In this document: positions 26,705-40,268 of the stretch, in pieces
How the letters are laid out: each line of letters begins with the position of its first letter
Position numbering within the stretch: position 1 is the first letter of the stretch
Assembly: GCA_021464245.1 (NCBI GenBank)
Contig: JADCRB010000074.1
Coordinates: 1,632,208-1,696,207 of the forward strand
Reading direction: 5' to 3'
Source: Carallia brachiata
Lineage: Eukaryota > Streptophyta > Magnoliopsida > Malpighiales > Rhizophoraceae
DNA: 64,000 bases
Program-made: the position numbers and the translations under genes
The notes under the pieces: model-generated
What the model saw: the letters and a program-made list of their open reading frames with translations, nothing else
What the model was told of the DNA's origin: nothing
The model's database searches: none

Positions 26705-28199
26705 ATGGATTGGAATGGCAACCTGAGAACCTTTCTTTCTCGACCTCCAGAGGGCTCCTTTAACATGCTCTACGACTATAATTATGAACAGTTTCCAGGT
26801 ATACTTTTTTTTTTTGGTACATAGTTTCCAGGTATACTACTCAATCACAAGCTACCCATAGTTTATTTGACCTTCTAATATGCATGGAATTGAAGAATAG
26901 TTACAAGAGCTTCATGAACCGCTTGGAACTTCACCACTTAATCAAACTCAGGTTTATCGATATACCACAATATATACTTGTTCTATAGCAATATGGTGTG
27001 TTGATTACCAACTTGAGCGAATTGCAGCACCCACTTAATTTCTTGAAGAAATTAATCTTGAAGGAGTTATTGAACGTAAGGGGGGGTCAATAGATATTTG
27101 GAGAAGATATGCTAGCTTATTATTATTGTATTGCATGTTCTCGAGTTGTTCTCAGGCATGGATATGAATCACCACGGAATGGCGGAGATACCACACGGAC
27201 TGGTCCCAGTAGTGGAAAAGATGAACTACAGCAGTAATCAAGAGAAGAAGAAAAGATTGACAAGCGATCAACTGGACTCATTGGAAAGAAGCTTTCAGGA
27301 AGAAATTAAGTTGGACCCCGACAGGAAGATGAAGCTGTCCCGAGAGCTAGGGCTCCAACCTAGGCAGATTGCTGTCTGGTTCCAAAACAGACGTGCTAGA
27401 TGGAAAGCTAAACGGATCGAGCGCTTATATGATATGCTTAAGCAAGAGTTTGACGTCGTCTCTAAAGAGAAACAGAAGCTTCAAGATGAGGTTGGTGCAA
27501 TGCAAACCACCTCTTTGTTCATAAATTGCTGTTATTTACACAAAACAGACAAAAACAAGGTCTAGCAATCGATCTCAGATCTTACCCTCACAATCTCTCT
27601 CTCTCCTACTGTTGCTTTAATAACTCTCTTGAACTCCTAAACAAAAAAGAAAACAAAGTTACTGTGTAGATATTTTATTTCTTAAATTTTGTTTAGGTTA
27701 AAATTAAAATTGTTATTTTTGAAATAAAAATTAATATTTTTAAAATATTTATTATTTTTATATTTTAAAAATATTAGTTCTCTTTTTAAAAATAATAATT
27801 ACAGTTCATTTCAAGACAAAACTCGAGACACAATCACTATACGCGTTCAAACAAAAAAAGGCCCAATAAGTCTGTTATGTTCGTTTTTTGTTTTTTCTAA
27901 TGCATTTCACTTCTATTTGCTGCCTGCAACTTAAACATTTATAGGTAATGAAACTGAAAGGTATGCTGAGAGAGCAAGTAACAAGGAAGCAAATGTCAGC
28001 AGGCTACACGGAGATCTCCGGCGAAGAGACAGTGGAAAGCACATCAGTGGCAATTTGCGGCTCTGGTAGGCAGCAGCCGCGAGTAGGAACAAGTCACCAT
28101 CAGAATATTGCAGAGTGCAACTATGTCCTCAACAACGTGGATGAATATAACGCGCTGTCATCATCAGCTTACTGGGCTGTTCTTCCAACTTACCCTTAA
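26705..28199 (+). CDS. HD-Zip class I transcription factor, ATHB22/ATHB51(LMI1)-like
   Basis: Three coding exons, 26705-26798, 27156-27490 and 27945-28199, give 227 residues with consistent phases. The homeodomain spans about 62-117 and includes helix 3 ([18 protein letters not shown]) with the W, F, N and R residues that contact DNA. A leucine zipper follows (about 118-153, leucines at heptad spacing in [10 protein letters not shown]...[13 protein letters not shown]). The C-terminus ends AVLPTYP, an aromatic end shared with ATHB51. The protein would bind CAATNATTG-type sites as a dimer in the nucleus. ATHB51/LMI1 acts in meristem identity and leaf-margin growth. Position next to eL24 favours ATHB22 as the counterpart. 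A TATA-like CTATATTTATAC lies near 26369-26380 and another, GCTATAAAG, near 26413. Exon 1's donor is duplicated 33 bp into intron 1. Confidence 0.92.
26790..26838. repeat. Poly(T) micro-insertion duplicating the exon 1 splice donor of the HD-Zip gene
   Basis: AGTTTCCAGGTATACT occurs identically at 26790-26805 and 26823-26838. The 17 bp between are ten T plus GGTACAT. The first copy holds the end of exon 1 and its GT donor, so the second copy is a cryptic donor 33 nt downstream. Using it would add an in-frame TAG. Confidence 0.65.
27665..27832. repeat. Small AT-rich foldback element, copy 2, in HD-Zip intron 2
   Basis: This shares the core TTTTAAAATATTTATTATTT and the (inverted) GTGTCTCGA end with the element at 19447-19625. 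It lies wholly inside intron 2 of the HD-Zip gene. The left boundary is unclear. Confidence 0.4.
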
Positions 28200-28622
28200 T
28201 ATTAACTACCTATAGCTATAGCCTGTCATGTTGTTCATTTCTCACGCATAGATGTTAGCAAGAGACGTAGAGTTAGTTTCACTTGATCAGTTGCTTTTTT
28301 TAGTTTTTATTTTTATCATTATCTGCGCTGTAGACTTAATTTGTTTTCGCTTAGTGAACTTGGGATCACCGGCCTCCTGTCCGAGTGGTGAACTGGTTAG
28401 CGCGTGTAATAAATTTTTAGAAGCCATAATATTATACTAATGGTGTTCGTTAATTTTACTCTTTTTTTTAAGTTAGTAAAATTAATTCATGATATAACAC
28501 TATTAAAATATTAATTTTTAATTTTTTATCTAAATAAATTTAATTTATTGTATAATATAAAATTATAAATAAATTACACTTATTTAAAAAAAAGAGTCAC
28601 AATAAAAATCTCATATAAATAA

Positions 28623-28653
<31 letters not shown>

Positions 28654-30521
28654 AGTGGAGGGCTCTTACATGTTTCATGGTCTGAATCGTTTTGGCAACT
28701 CAAACAAATTTCGGTCAAAGGTCCTTTTTTTTTCAAAATTTTTTTGTTGGCCGTGAAGTCAGCAAGCTTAACGGCTTCCAATCTCGCACAGTTACTTTTC
28801 AAGAATGAAAAGGTGGAACTGAAAATTTCTACAAAATTTGCATGCGGGGAGGACGCATGCATGAGACAGAGATGTTAATTCCATGTGCATGGCAAAAGGA
28901 GGAGAAATTGTTTGTCGACAAGGGTGCGTTGAAATGTTGGGTGTTGTACATAAATCTTGATACATGGCCCACTGCTTGTGAAAGAGACTGATCTTACCAA
29001 ACACGACAAGGGAACTGACGAATGAAGAGGTAAAACAAAAGCAAAGCGGAAAAGAACAAGGCAATATGTGAATTCTAGTTTGAGCTACCCAGTAATCTGA
29101 AGAAAGATATAGCAATGTGACCCTACGTGTTTCTCGGTTTGAACTACTTTGAACAATAATTACTTTTCAAGTTTCAATTCTATAACTGAATTTTCAGAAT
29201 CCTGGACACAGCTTTTGCATGTTTTATCTCGCCAATATTCATCCCACCTGGTAATCAAGAAAACATGTATCTTGCAATCCAAAAGATGCTATAAGGAAAT
29301 TAATTTCTCATTACGTTTCTATTCCATTTCATGCGATTGAAAAGCATTGTTAAAAACTGACAATAGGAGCGGCCCAATAAAGAACAAATAAAATCTTTTG
29401 GCCCATACAAGTAAATGCAAAATTGGGCTGGAAGTAAATATCCTACCCTCATGGGGAAATCCAAGTTGGACATGTGACTAATGTAAGCAAGAGCGTGCCA
29501 ACCATTAGCACCAGGAGGTGAAAGCTCATGGGCCTGCTCTCCTACTATTTCTCTTATTATGCCTACCCAGGGCACTCTCTTTCTGCCCTAGGCAACACGG
29601 GCTGAGGAGAATCATTAACTTAACAGCGATTAAAGCAGCTAATCCCCCCCAGCCATTGTTAACGTTAGCACTCAGCAGTTAGTAACTCATGAATTATACC
29701 GAAATAAAATTTTCTTTTCTTTTTTAAGGTTAAGGTCTTCGTATAAAATAAAAAGAGCATTGGATATCAAACATAAATAAATGTATAAAATCGACCATCA
29801 TCAGAACAATGGGACAAATTCCGCAGTATCTTAGCTCCCCATCCACACCAGGTATTGGGGAAAAAATTTCCTTCCTCCCCCAGCTCACCTGGGAAAATAT
29901 TTAGAAGAGGACTTTTACCATCGCAGCTACCCAACTAGAGCAAACCCATTGTACTGTAACCATTTTTAAGAGTATTTTACCCTCCCGGACCCAGCATCCT
30001 ATCAGATTTTATCATCACTGCCATGTTCTTTGGGCAATAAGCAGTCGCGTAACCAAACAAATGACAGAAACAAAGTCCTTCGTTCACATTCGGCGACAAG
30101 CAATCCCCCCTAAGTATTGGCCCCACACCCACTTGGAATCCTTAAGGAAATTGCAATGTTGTCCTCGATGTCCAGGCGTCTATTTTAGAAAATCCAAATG
30201 CTACTATATGCATCCATAAATTGTCCCATATCAGTAAGAACAAATTACTTGTACCAATGCGTAAGATCCAGGGGAAATAAAATGACTCCAGGTGAGAACA
30301 AAAGAAAGAAAAAGAACCGCCAGAAGTTGCTTAACTTCAAAACTAAGCACATAGTATAATATAATGTAAACATAATATGAAAATGATGACCGGATTGGCC
30401 AGGAAATTCTTCAAAGCCAAAAGCACAAAAATTCTAGATAGTAGCTCCATTTGCAAGAATGTCATGAGAACAGAACAAACTAGCCCGTAAATTGCAAAAC
30501 AACACAGAATAAATTAGCACT
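28200..30521. other. Convergent intergenic region downstream of HD-Zip and eL24
   Basis: No gene is seen. It includes an (AT)n microsatellite at about 28627-28653 and moderately complex DNA at 28740-30430 without a persuasive reading frame. The eL24 3' untranslated region should lie just below 30522. Confidence 0.5.
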
Positions 30522-32754
<2,233 letters not shown>

Positions 32755-34316
32755 GGCTGCTGATGCTGTTGCTCCTGAAGCTGCTGGCTATCTTTGTTGT
32801 GCAAACCCTAACAGGAGGCAAAACCGCTTGTTTTTATGGAGGCTAGGGTATATTTATGTAAATGGCCTGACTTTTACGAGATAACCACGAAAATGCCACT
32901 GAGAAGCGGACGCTGAACAGCGTCGCTTCGTGGGTCGATTAGTTTGCTCTTTCTTCTTGGCCCAGGTTGTTAACGGAATGACATCAAATGCATAATGGGC
33001 CACACGGGTCTATGACACTGGCCCAACATTATTTTGGGCCTTCAGATAAAGGGCATAAAACCAAAAAAAAAATCCTTTTGGAATACACCTTTATAGCAGG
33101 CCACCGGTGGGAGTTAAGCTCCTCTTAGAGCAGGATATGCAACGGGTGCAATGGCCTCGTTTGAGGCCCCCTTAGTTTACTTTGTGTTTTCTTTCATTCC
33201 GTTGTATAGCCATCCGTAGGACTGGAAAAAAAAAAAGATTTGATCAGACAGAAAAATCTTTTTCACGAAGGAAATTTAATGATTTTCCTTTCTACATTAT
33301 TACTAACTATATTTAGTAGAGTCACACATATATTTTGAAAAATTGATAATTTTTACTAAACATCGCAAAGTTAGTTCTTTTATAAAATAAACAAAATGGA
33401 AAGAAAGAAAGAATATGTCTTATACTTTGTTGATGCTATATGCTGGCAGAGGAGGCATTTACTGACATCCAACCATTGTTCTGGTCTATTCTTGATGGAT
33501 ACAATATGTGTATTTTTGCCTATGGTCTAACTGGCTCACGAAAGATATATACAATGGTGTGGAGCTTGTCTGAATTTCCCACAAATTAATTGTGTGTATG
33601 CTATTCTTAAGCAATTTCTATGTGTTTGGTGTATCGGGCTAACATGCTGTCATGAGAAGTTGGGGCGTCAATTATCGTGCGCTATGCCTGTACGACCTGT
33701 TTCAAATATCACAAAGCAGAGAAGGTTTTATAAAATCTTGTTACGATAAATGGATTAAATTTAAAATTATAAAAAAATGTCTAAAAATTAAAATTACAAG
33801 ATTTTAAAATACAAAATAAATAAATTACAATAAATTTAATGTATTTAATAAATAAATTTTTAACAAAAACCAAAATATAAAATCTCCAACCTCCCCGAGA
33901 CATCCAAGCGGCAACCGTTCCCTACAAGAGGAAAAAAAAAAAAAAAAGTGGCTAACGGTTTTGAAGACCGAGTAAGGTTCTCATCCACTCGATAACAAAA
34001 ATCTCTTATCATTTACTTAAAAATTTTTAATTTAAATATTAAAAATATAATCTCGTTAAATATTTATTAAAAAAATTTTATTATATTTTAAAATTATAAT
34101 TAAATTAATTAAAATTAATCAATTTAAAAAATTAAATATAGCGCAATTTGAAACTAAAATAAAAAAGAAGAGAAGGTTTTCCTCCATTGACGTCCTATTA
34201 CGGCCGACCAAGAAACCAAGCTCAGATCCCTTTCACCATTAACCTCGCCATAACCCCCAATTCTTTGAAATCTCAACTCTAAAGCTCTGGGGGAAGACAG
34301 AGTTGGCAGTGTTACA
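32755..34316. other. Intergenic region between eL24 and the SRPK pseudogene
   Basis: The proximal 300 bp hold the eL24 promoter motifs. From 33050 to 34200 the DNA is AT-rich with no gene. The last 100 bp before 34317 would have been the SRPK leader. Confidence 0.5.
32803..33040 (-). promoter_or_regulatory. eL24 promoter: telo-box plus site II cluster
   Basis: AAACCCTAA, the telo-box, lies at 32803-32811 about 50 bp upstream of the start codon. Upstream are four GGCCCA/TGGGCC site II motifs, near 32959, 32996, 33020 and 33035. This combination is the known signature of plant ribosomal protein promoters that respond to cell proliferation through TCP and telo-box-binding factors. The motifs are seen directly and the regulation is inferred. 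Confidence 0.7.
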
Positions 34317-36773
34317 ATGGACGGGAAGCAGCAAGTGGTTGTAGAAGAGGAGGATTGCAGCAGCGGCAGCGAAGGCTACACGTCGGAGGAGGAAGGCGCC
34401 GAGGATTACCCCCGCGGTGGCTACCACGCTGTCCGCATCGGCGATACTTTCAAGAATGGCCGGTACGTCGTCCAGAGTAAAACTCGGTTGGGGCCATTTC
34501 TCCACCGTCTGGCTTACCTGGGACACGCAAAAATCGATAATAATCTCCTATCTTTTTCACACGCAACGCAATCTCAGCATTATTTTTCTACTTTAATTTA
34601 TTTTTTTTTTTAGCGTCATTGCTTGTGTTCAAGAAGCTTACAAGCCATTTCGTTGTACCTTGCTAATAATTGGTTGTTGGTTGAACTGTGTGTTAAGGTT
34701 TTCTCACATAATAGCCTTGTAGAGCTCTTTTGGAGCGCTTTTATCTAGCCTCCTAACAAAAAGTTTTGTTTTTTTGCCAATATATGCAGCGATATGTAGC
34801 ACTGAAGGTACAAAAAAGTGCTCAGCACTATACTGAGGCAGCGATAGACGAGATAACCATCTTGCAAAAAATAGCAGAAGGAGACCCTGATGATAAAAAA
34901 TGCATGGTTAAGCTTTTGGATCATTTTAAGCATTCTGGTCCAAATGGACAACATGTTTGTATGGTGTTTGAGTTCTTGGGGGATAATTTTTTAACTGTTA
35001 TCAAGTATAGTGATTACCGTGGATTGCCCATTGATAAGGTTAAGGAGATCTGTTTTTACATTTTAGTGGGTTTAGGTTACTTGCATAGGCAACTTTCGGG
35101 AAAATGTACTGCTATTATCAATAATAGACCCATCAAAGGATCCAAGGAAATCTGGTGCCCACCTCATTTTTTCTAATACTAAGGACACGAGGACATTGGA
35201 ATCTGGAATTGCAAAATTAAATGGAGATTTGACAAGGAACCAAAAGAAAAAGATTCGAAGAAAGGCTAAGCGAGCAGCCCAAGGGTGGAGAAGGAAGTTT
35301 CCTTGGAAGCCAAAGCAAATCCTGAAGAATCTGCTGCAGCAGGCATTTCTGCTAATGCTAAAAAAAATGTGGTTTTTGCTGGTGATCAGGCTAGTAGTTC
35401 TGACAATACAAAGAGATTATCTGATGCTGATGGGGAAAAGGGCCCTGGATTAGAAACACAGGGTTACAAGAGGGGAAGCCGCTCTTCAAGGCAGAGGCTG
35501 TTGGCCTCAGTTGACTTGAAGTGTAAATTGGTGGACTTTGGGAATGCATGTTGGACATACAAACAGTTTACAAATGATATTCAGACAAGACAATCCGGAG
35601 GTGATTCTTGGATCTGAGTATGCTACATCAGCGGATCCCTGATCCTTTGCTTGCATTTGTTTTGAGCTTGCAACTAGTGATGTACCTTCTGACCCCCACA
35701 GTGGGGACAACTTTGGCAGGGACGAGGTGAGTGCTTAGAACGCTTAGTATTCACTAGGAATGCTTGATGTTTCTTGTTGTTCATGTTAATGCTTAATATT
35801 GGTTTGTGTTGCAACTATATATGTGCATTATCCCCTCTTCCCGTTCTCCACCCAAAAAAAAATTACCTGCCATTACCGAAAAGAGGCAAGAACAAAACAA
35901 TAACATTCATTAGCAGATTGCTTTTTCACTTTTCCAGAAGAATATTCACTATCTTTTGAACATATGTAATCATCAAGGCCAGTGTATAGATCAGTGTTGT
36001 GGACATGATGGCATATGGAGTTGGAGAATAACAAAGTTTTTTGGGTTGAATGGTTTTGAATTCATGAGCATAGAACCATGCATTATTAGTTTAATAATAT
36101 TCTCCATTTGTTCCAGGACCATCTGGCATTGATGATGGAGCTTCTCGGAATGGTGCCACGCAAGGTTAGACATAATTCGTTCTACTGCCTCACAAGTTTC
36201 ACATCATAAAAGTTAGGTCTAAGAGAGACATGCTCCTGATATTCTCAGATCGCTTTAGGTGGCCACTATTCCCAAGATTTCTTTAATAGATATGGCGATC
36301 TGAGGCACATACATAGGTTGTGTTTCTAGCCATTAAATAAGGTTCTTATGGAGAAGTACAACTTCAGTGAGCAAGATGCAAATGGCATGACTAATTTTCT
36401 TGTTCCTATCCTTAATTTTGTCCCTGAGAAACGGCCAACGACAGCTCAGTGCCTTGTTCATCTATGGACCAATGCAGGACTCCATCACTTGGAGCCATCT
36501 ATTTCATCTAGTCAAAACGATGCTCTGGATTGTCCAAATGAAAAAATAAAGGGGGAAAAGGATGAGAGGGATGCAGTGGAGTTTGGAGTGGGGAACATTG
36601 CCATTGATGTGGATCCAAAAGTTGCTAAAAATCCTGCATCTGGTGGTAAAGTTTTGGAGCTGGCCACAAGTAGTCCATCTAAGAGGGACTCGGCCCATTT
36701 GATTATTAAATTCCCTGCTTTGCAGTTTATACGGATTTATCAGCACAGTAACCAGCATCCTAGGAAGGCATGA
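34317..36773 (+). pseudogene. SR-protein-specific kinase (SRPK) pseudogene, introns retained
   Basis: Segments at about 34317-34540, 34790-35726, 36117-36164 and 36249-36773 match SRPK proteins (RGGYHAVRIGDTF, RYVALKVQKSAQHYTEAA, DHFKHSGPNGQHVCMVFE, LVDFGNACWTYKQFTNDIQTRQ). Lesions: an extra A near 34485 shifts the frame in the glycine-rich loop. The exon 1 donor GT is AT. About 24 nt covering the catalytic-loop segment before ENVLL are missing near 35097-35101. About 8 nt are lost near 35592. Two family tryptophans are stop codons (TGA 35640-35642, TAG 36327-36329). Because introns remain, this is not a retrocopy. Kinase activity is ruled out as read. Its place between eL24 and the LEA gene matches Arabidopsis SRPK4 (At3g53030, from memory). 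Confidence 0.9.
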
Positions 36774-39700
36774 TACCTCCCATGACAGACTGATTTGTAT
36801 GCTTTATATGTGGATGGTCATGGGACAGAACTGAAATCCTAGAGTTTGATTCTGGTGTAGTTTTGGGTGGAGCAGTAGGTTAAACAGATCGACAGACATA
36901 GTGATTATGAGAGAACTTTCTTTCCAAAACAGTGTCTAGAGTGCAAGCCGGGAAGCCGAGTGCAAGAGGTTAAACGAGGATTCTCCCACAAATTTTCTTG
37001 CTTGTGGAACATTATCATCTTATGGAATTCATGTGATTGGCGGCAACATCCTTGACTATCACAACAATAGGAAATCTTGGCAATTTTTTGGTGGAGGATT
37101 GGTATTCCTTTACTTGGACATCCGGTTTGGACATTTTCTCCTTGTTAGGGTTCGTGAAAGGAGCTTTATTGCATCCTTATTTTTTAATGTTCATTCTGGA
37201 AAATTACCATGTTGTGGCATTATTGTTCCAAAAAAGATTACAGAAAATGAACCACAAAAAGGAAAAAAGAAAAAAGGTGGGTCATCGTGCTCTTGCTGGG
37301 TAAACATCTTAAACAATCTGGACCAAATTGTTTACTCTGAACCAGCATCGTTGCCAAGCAAAAATCCCTAATTTTATACTTGTAAGTGCTGTCTTCTGGG
37401 TTACGTTCATCCAAGTTCGATACATACCACAACCAAATGTCTTTATAATCGTTACCTCAAGTAGAGTCTTGTTGGAAGCCACAGGGTCCGTATCTAATTT
37501 AAAGCAAAAAGATCGACGAAGACATAAACTAATGACGGATCGTTGACTCTCCAATTCAAGGGATATTATACCGTTGTTAATTGTTAATTAATGAGATGTT
37601 ATTTTTCTTTTTAACATTAAAAAAAAAAAATCTTACTAAACGTGTCAATCATCAGATTTTTGATTGAAACCGAAATAATTTTTATTTGTTTGAGTCATAT
37701 TCAACAATCTCAAAGGGGTCGACCCACCTTTCTAGTACTAATGGGACTGTACGTGACTCTGTCACTAAAGTTTCGACGGGTGAACCTGAGCCAACGTTAT
37801 ATACCACTGCTTATATTCAAATGGATCCCCAATATGAGTCAGTTAAGAAGAGTACAGACATAAAGATTTAAAATTAAGATTAATAACATAAAAATACGTC
37901 GTTAAGTTACTGTCTTAAATAATAATTAATAGGACGTAATTTTCACGTGCAAATTTGTAGATCATAAATATTTGTGTCGGTTCTCGTCAGCCATGAATCC
38001 AAATCTTCAATCTCACTGCACGCGCTATATATATATATATATATATATATATAACCAAAAAGTACGGATAGTATTCTACCCTACCATCAGGGAAGATTAC
38101 CCCACATCACTACTGTACAATGGCCAAGGGCCATAGGATCGATCTAGAGGCACAAATGTCTAAGTGTATAGTTACAATTATCAAATTATTTTTTTAAGTA
38201 TGCAGATAAATATATGTTTAACTTCACAATACATTTTGGTGGAATTTAAACTCGTACTTTTCACGTGACATTGATTTGAATCTAATATCCACCAGTGGTT
38301 AACCACTTAATTATATGTGATCCTTTTCGCTCTCTCCCGAAATGAGCCTAAATTTTTTTTTTTTCTATATGCACTTTTATTGAAATTAATACTCAAAACT
38401 TTCATTTATAAATAAAAAAATATTAGGTGAAATCTTTTATGTGAAATTAAAATAATTTGATTTATTAAATAATTAAATTAAAAATAAATAAATAAATTAT
38501 TAAATATTATTAAATAAATTATATATATTACCGTAAATAACATTTTATAACTTTTTTTTTTCCTTTTTAATGAACTTGAATTTGTGTAGATGCCAAGTTA
38601 TCAACAGTCAATTTTTAATTATTTTTTATTAAAATCATACCTGTGTTATATTAAAAAAAATTAAGTACGCCAAACACCAATAATTCTTAATTTTCATCGC
38701 CAAGTGCGCTGAAACTTTTGGACAGTAACGCAGTTACTAACAGTCAACTGGCATGAGTCCTTTAATTATTAAATTAAAAGTACAAGTGTTCCACAACCTG
38801 TGTGCATTAAAAATTTAAAATCACTGTTCAAAAAAAAAAAATCGAAGACTTTCGGCGTTAGGCCAAAAACTCAAGGTTGTCAACTATGAAGTCCCCGAGC
38901 GCATCATTCTCTTGGGAGAAAAATCGCGGATAACTACAAAATCCTATATTGAGCTAAATTTGTCAATTATTGTCTGCTGAAATATTAAAAAAAAAAATTA
39001 TGGACCGTAAAATTAACATGTGACAAAATTATATATTATATATTTTATTCACACACGTCTCTCTGGAATTTACAATGAAGCGACTCGCGTTGGAAGTCTA
39101 TCCAGTCCACACGGATGCAACAGAAGCAAAACACTGCTTGTTAGCCATGCGGAGGTGTTCTCTTCAAAGTCGCAATCTCGCCAAGGCAAACGCCACCACA
39201 AGTAGTTGTGCTGGAATTTCTATATTTCCTTCAATTATTAGTGTAGAATATTCGGGTAAAAACAAAACTTATTTTGAGGTCCATACAGTGCAAACGCATA
39301 AAGCAGCCAAACCCGTGATTTGCCACCAACCGTACGACTAGCAGCAAGGTTTTGTTTGAAAGCATATTAATGCCTTATTCTAAAATAAATAATTAAATAC
39401 CCTCCAACAACCGCCCCCATTCTTGAACTTGCAATTTTCAAGCAAAATGTTTTCTTAATGTGGGCCATTTCATCTTCTGTATACTATCCTATCAAGAGTT
39501 GAATTGGTGGTGAACTTATAACTCATTTACTCATCCCACTAAATCTAAAGTGTTCACTTACTTCATAAACCAAGGTTGAAATTTTGAAAATAATTTATAG
39601 TTTATGAACCTGTCAGTGTTAAGGTAAATGACCTCCGTTTGTCCATAGAGAGAGCAATTCAGCTAAGAGTGCGGAAGTGAAGTTGACTGGTAAGGCTGCC

Positions 39701-40268
39701 TGAATACAAATCTGGAAAAAATTCCAGTGTGTATTTCCCTCCTCCAACTATTAGAAGCGTGCGAAAGAAATCTAGCTAGAAAGGGTTGTTCAAAAAATCT
39801 TAAAGAGTAAAAAGATCTGTTGTGCTTCACCAAGAACCTGATAAATGAGCATCCAAATACGTAGGAATTGGAAAAAGAAATGAATGCCATAATTTTAGGG
39901 AAAATAGAAATTCAGCGCACTAGAGTAAGTGGAGTTAACCAGTAGCGAACTCTCTCACAGACACTAAAAGCAATCAACAATCGCAACTTCTTTCGGCGGA
40001 GGTAGCTAGTAGCTAACCCTCACAGGTACACAGACAATCAACAATCACCACTTCTTTCAGGTGGAGCTAGCCAGCAGCTAACCCTGACAGGTAGACAAAC
40101 AATCAACAATCACATATTCTTTATTCGGTAGGTCAACCAGGGGTTGGCCATCAATTCCTATTGACTTGCACAGAAAGAACTCAAGAATCTTTTTATGGGA
40201 ATCCCCAGCACCATTCCATCCATGCTTGCATCTTCATTTCCCAATTTCAGCTTATGCATTGCCAACGA
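36774..40268. other. Gene-free stretch downstream of the SRPK pseudogene
   Basis: No convincing gene is seen. It holds an (AT)14 microsatellite at about 38026-38053, AT-rich DNA at 38350-38680, and an array of about 2.5 copies of a 64-65 bp unit at 39971-40140, next to the 3' end of the TauE/SafE gene. Confidence 0.5.
39971..40140. repeat. Short minisatellite, 64-65 bp unit, about 2.5 copies
   Basis: CAATCAACAATC begins units at 39971, 40035 and 40100. Between them runs a conserved block with CTTCTTTC, GTAGCTAG/GAGCTAGC and AGCTAACCCT. The third unit is truncated. It may fall in the 3' untranslated region of the TauE/SafE gene, whose stop is at 40269. Confidence 0.75.

Noticed and set aside
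28371..28412. tRNA-like string (GTCCGAGTGGTGAACTGGTTAGCGCG)
   Set aside because: It resembles a polymerase III A box, but there is no B box at the right distance, no acceptor stem and no cloverleaf, so neither a tRNA nor a SINE is supported.
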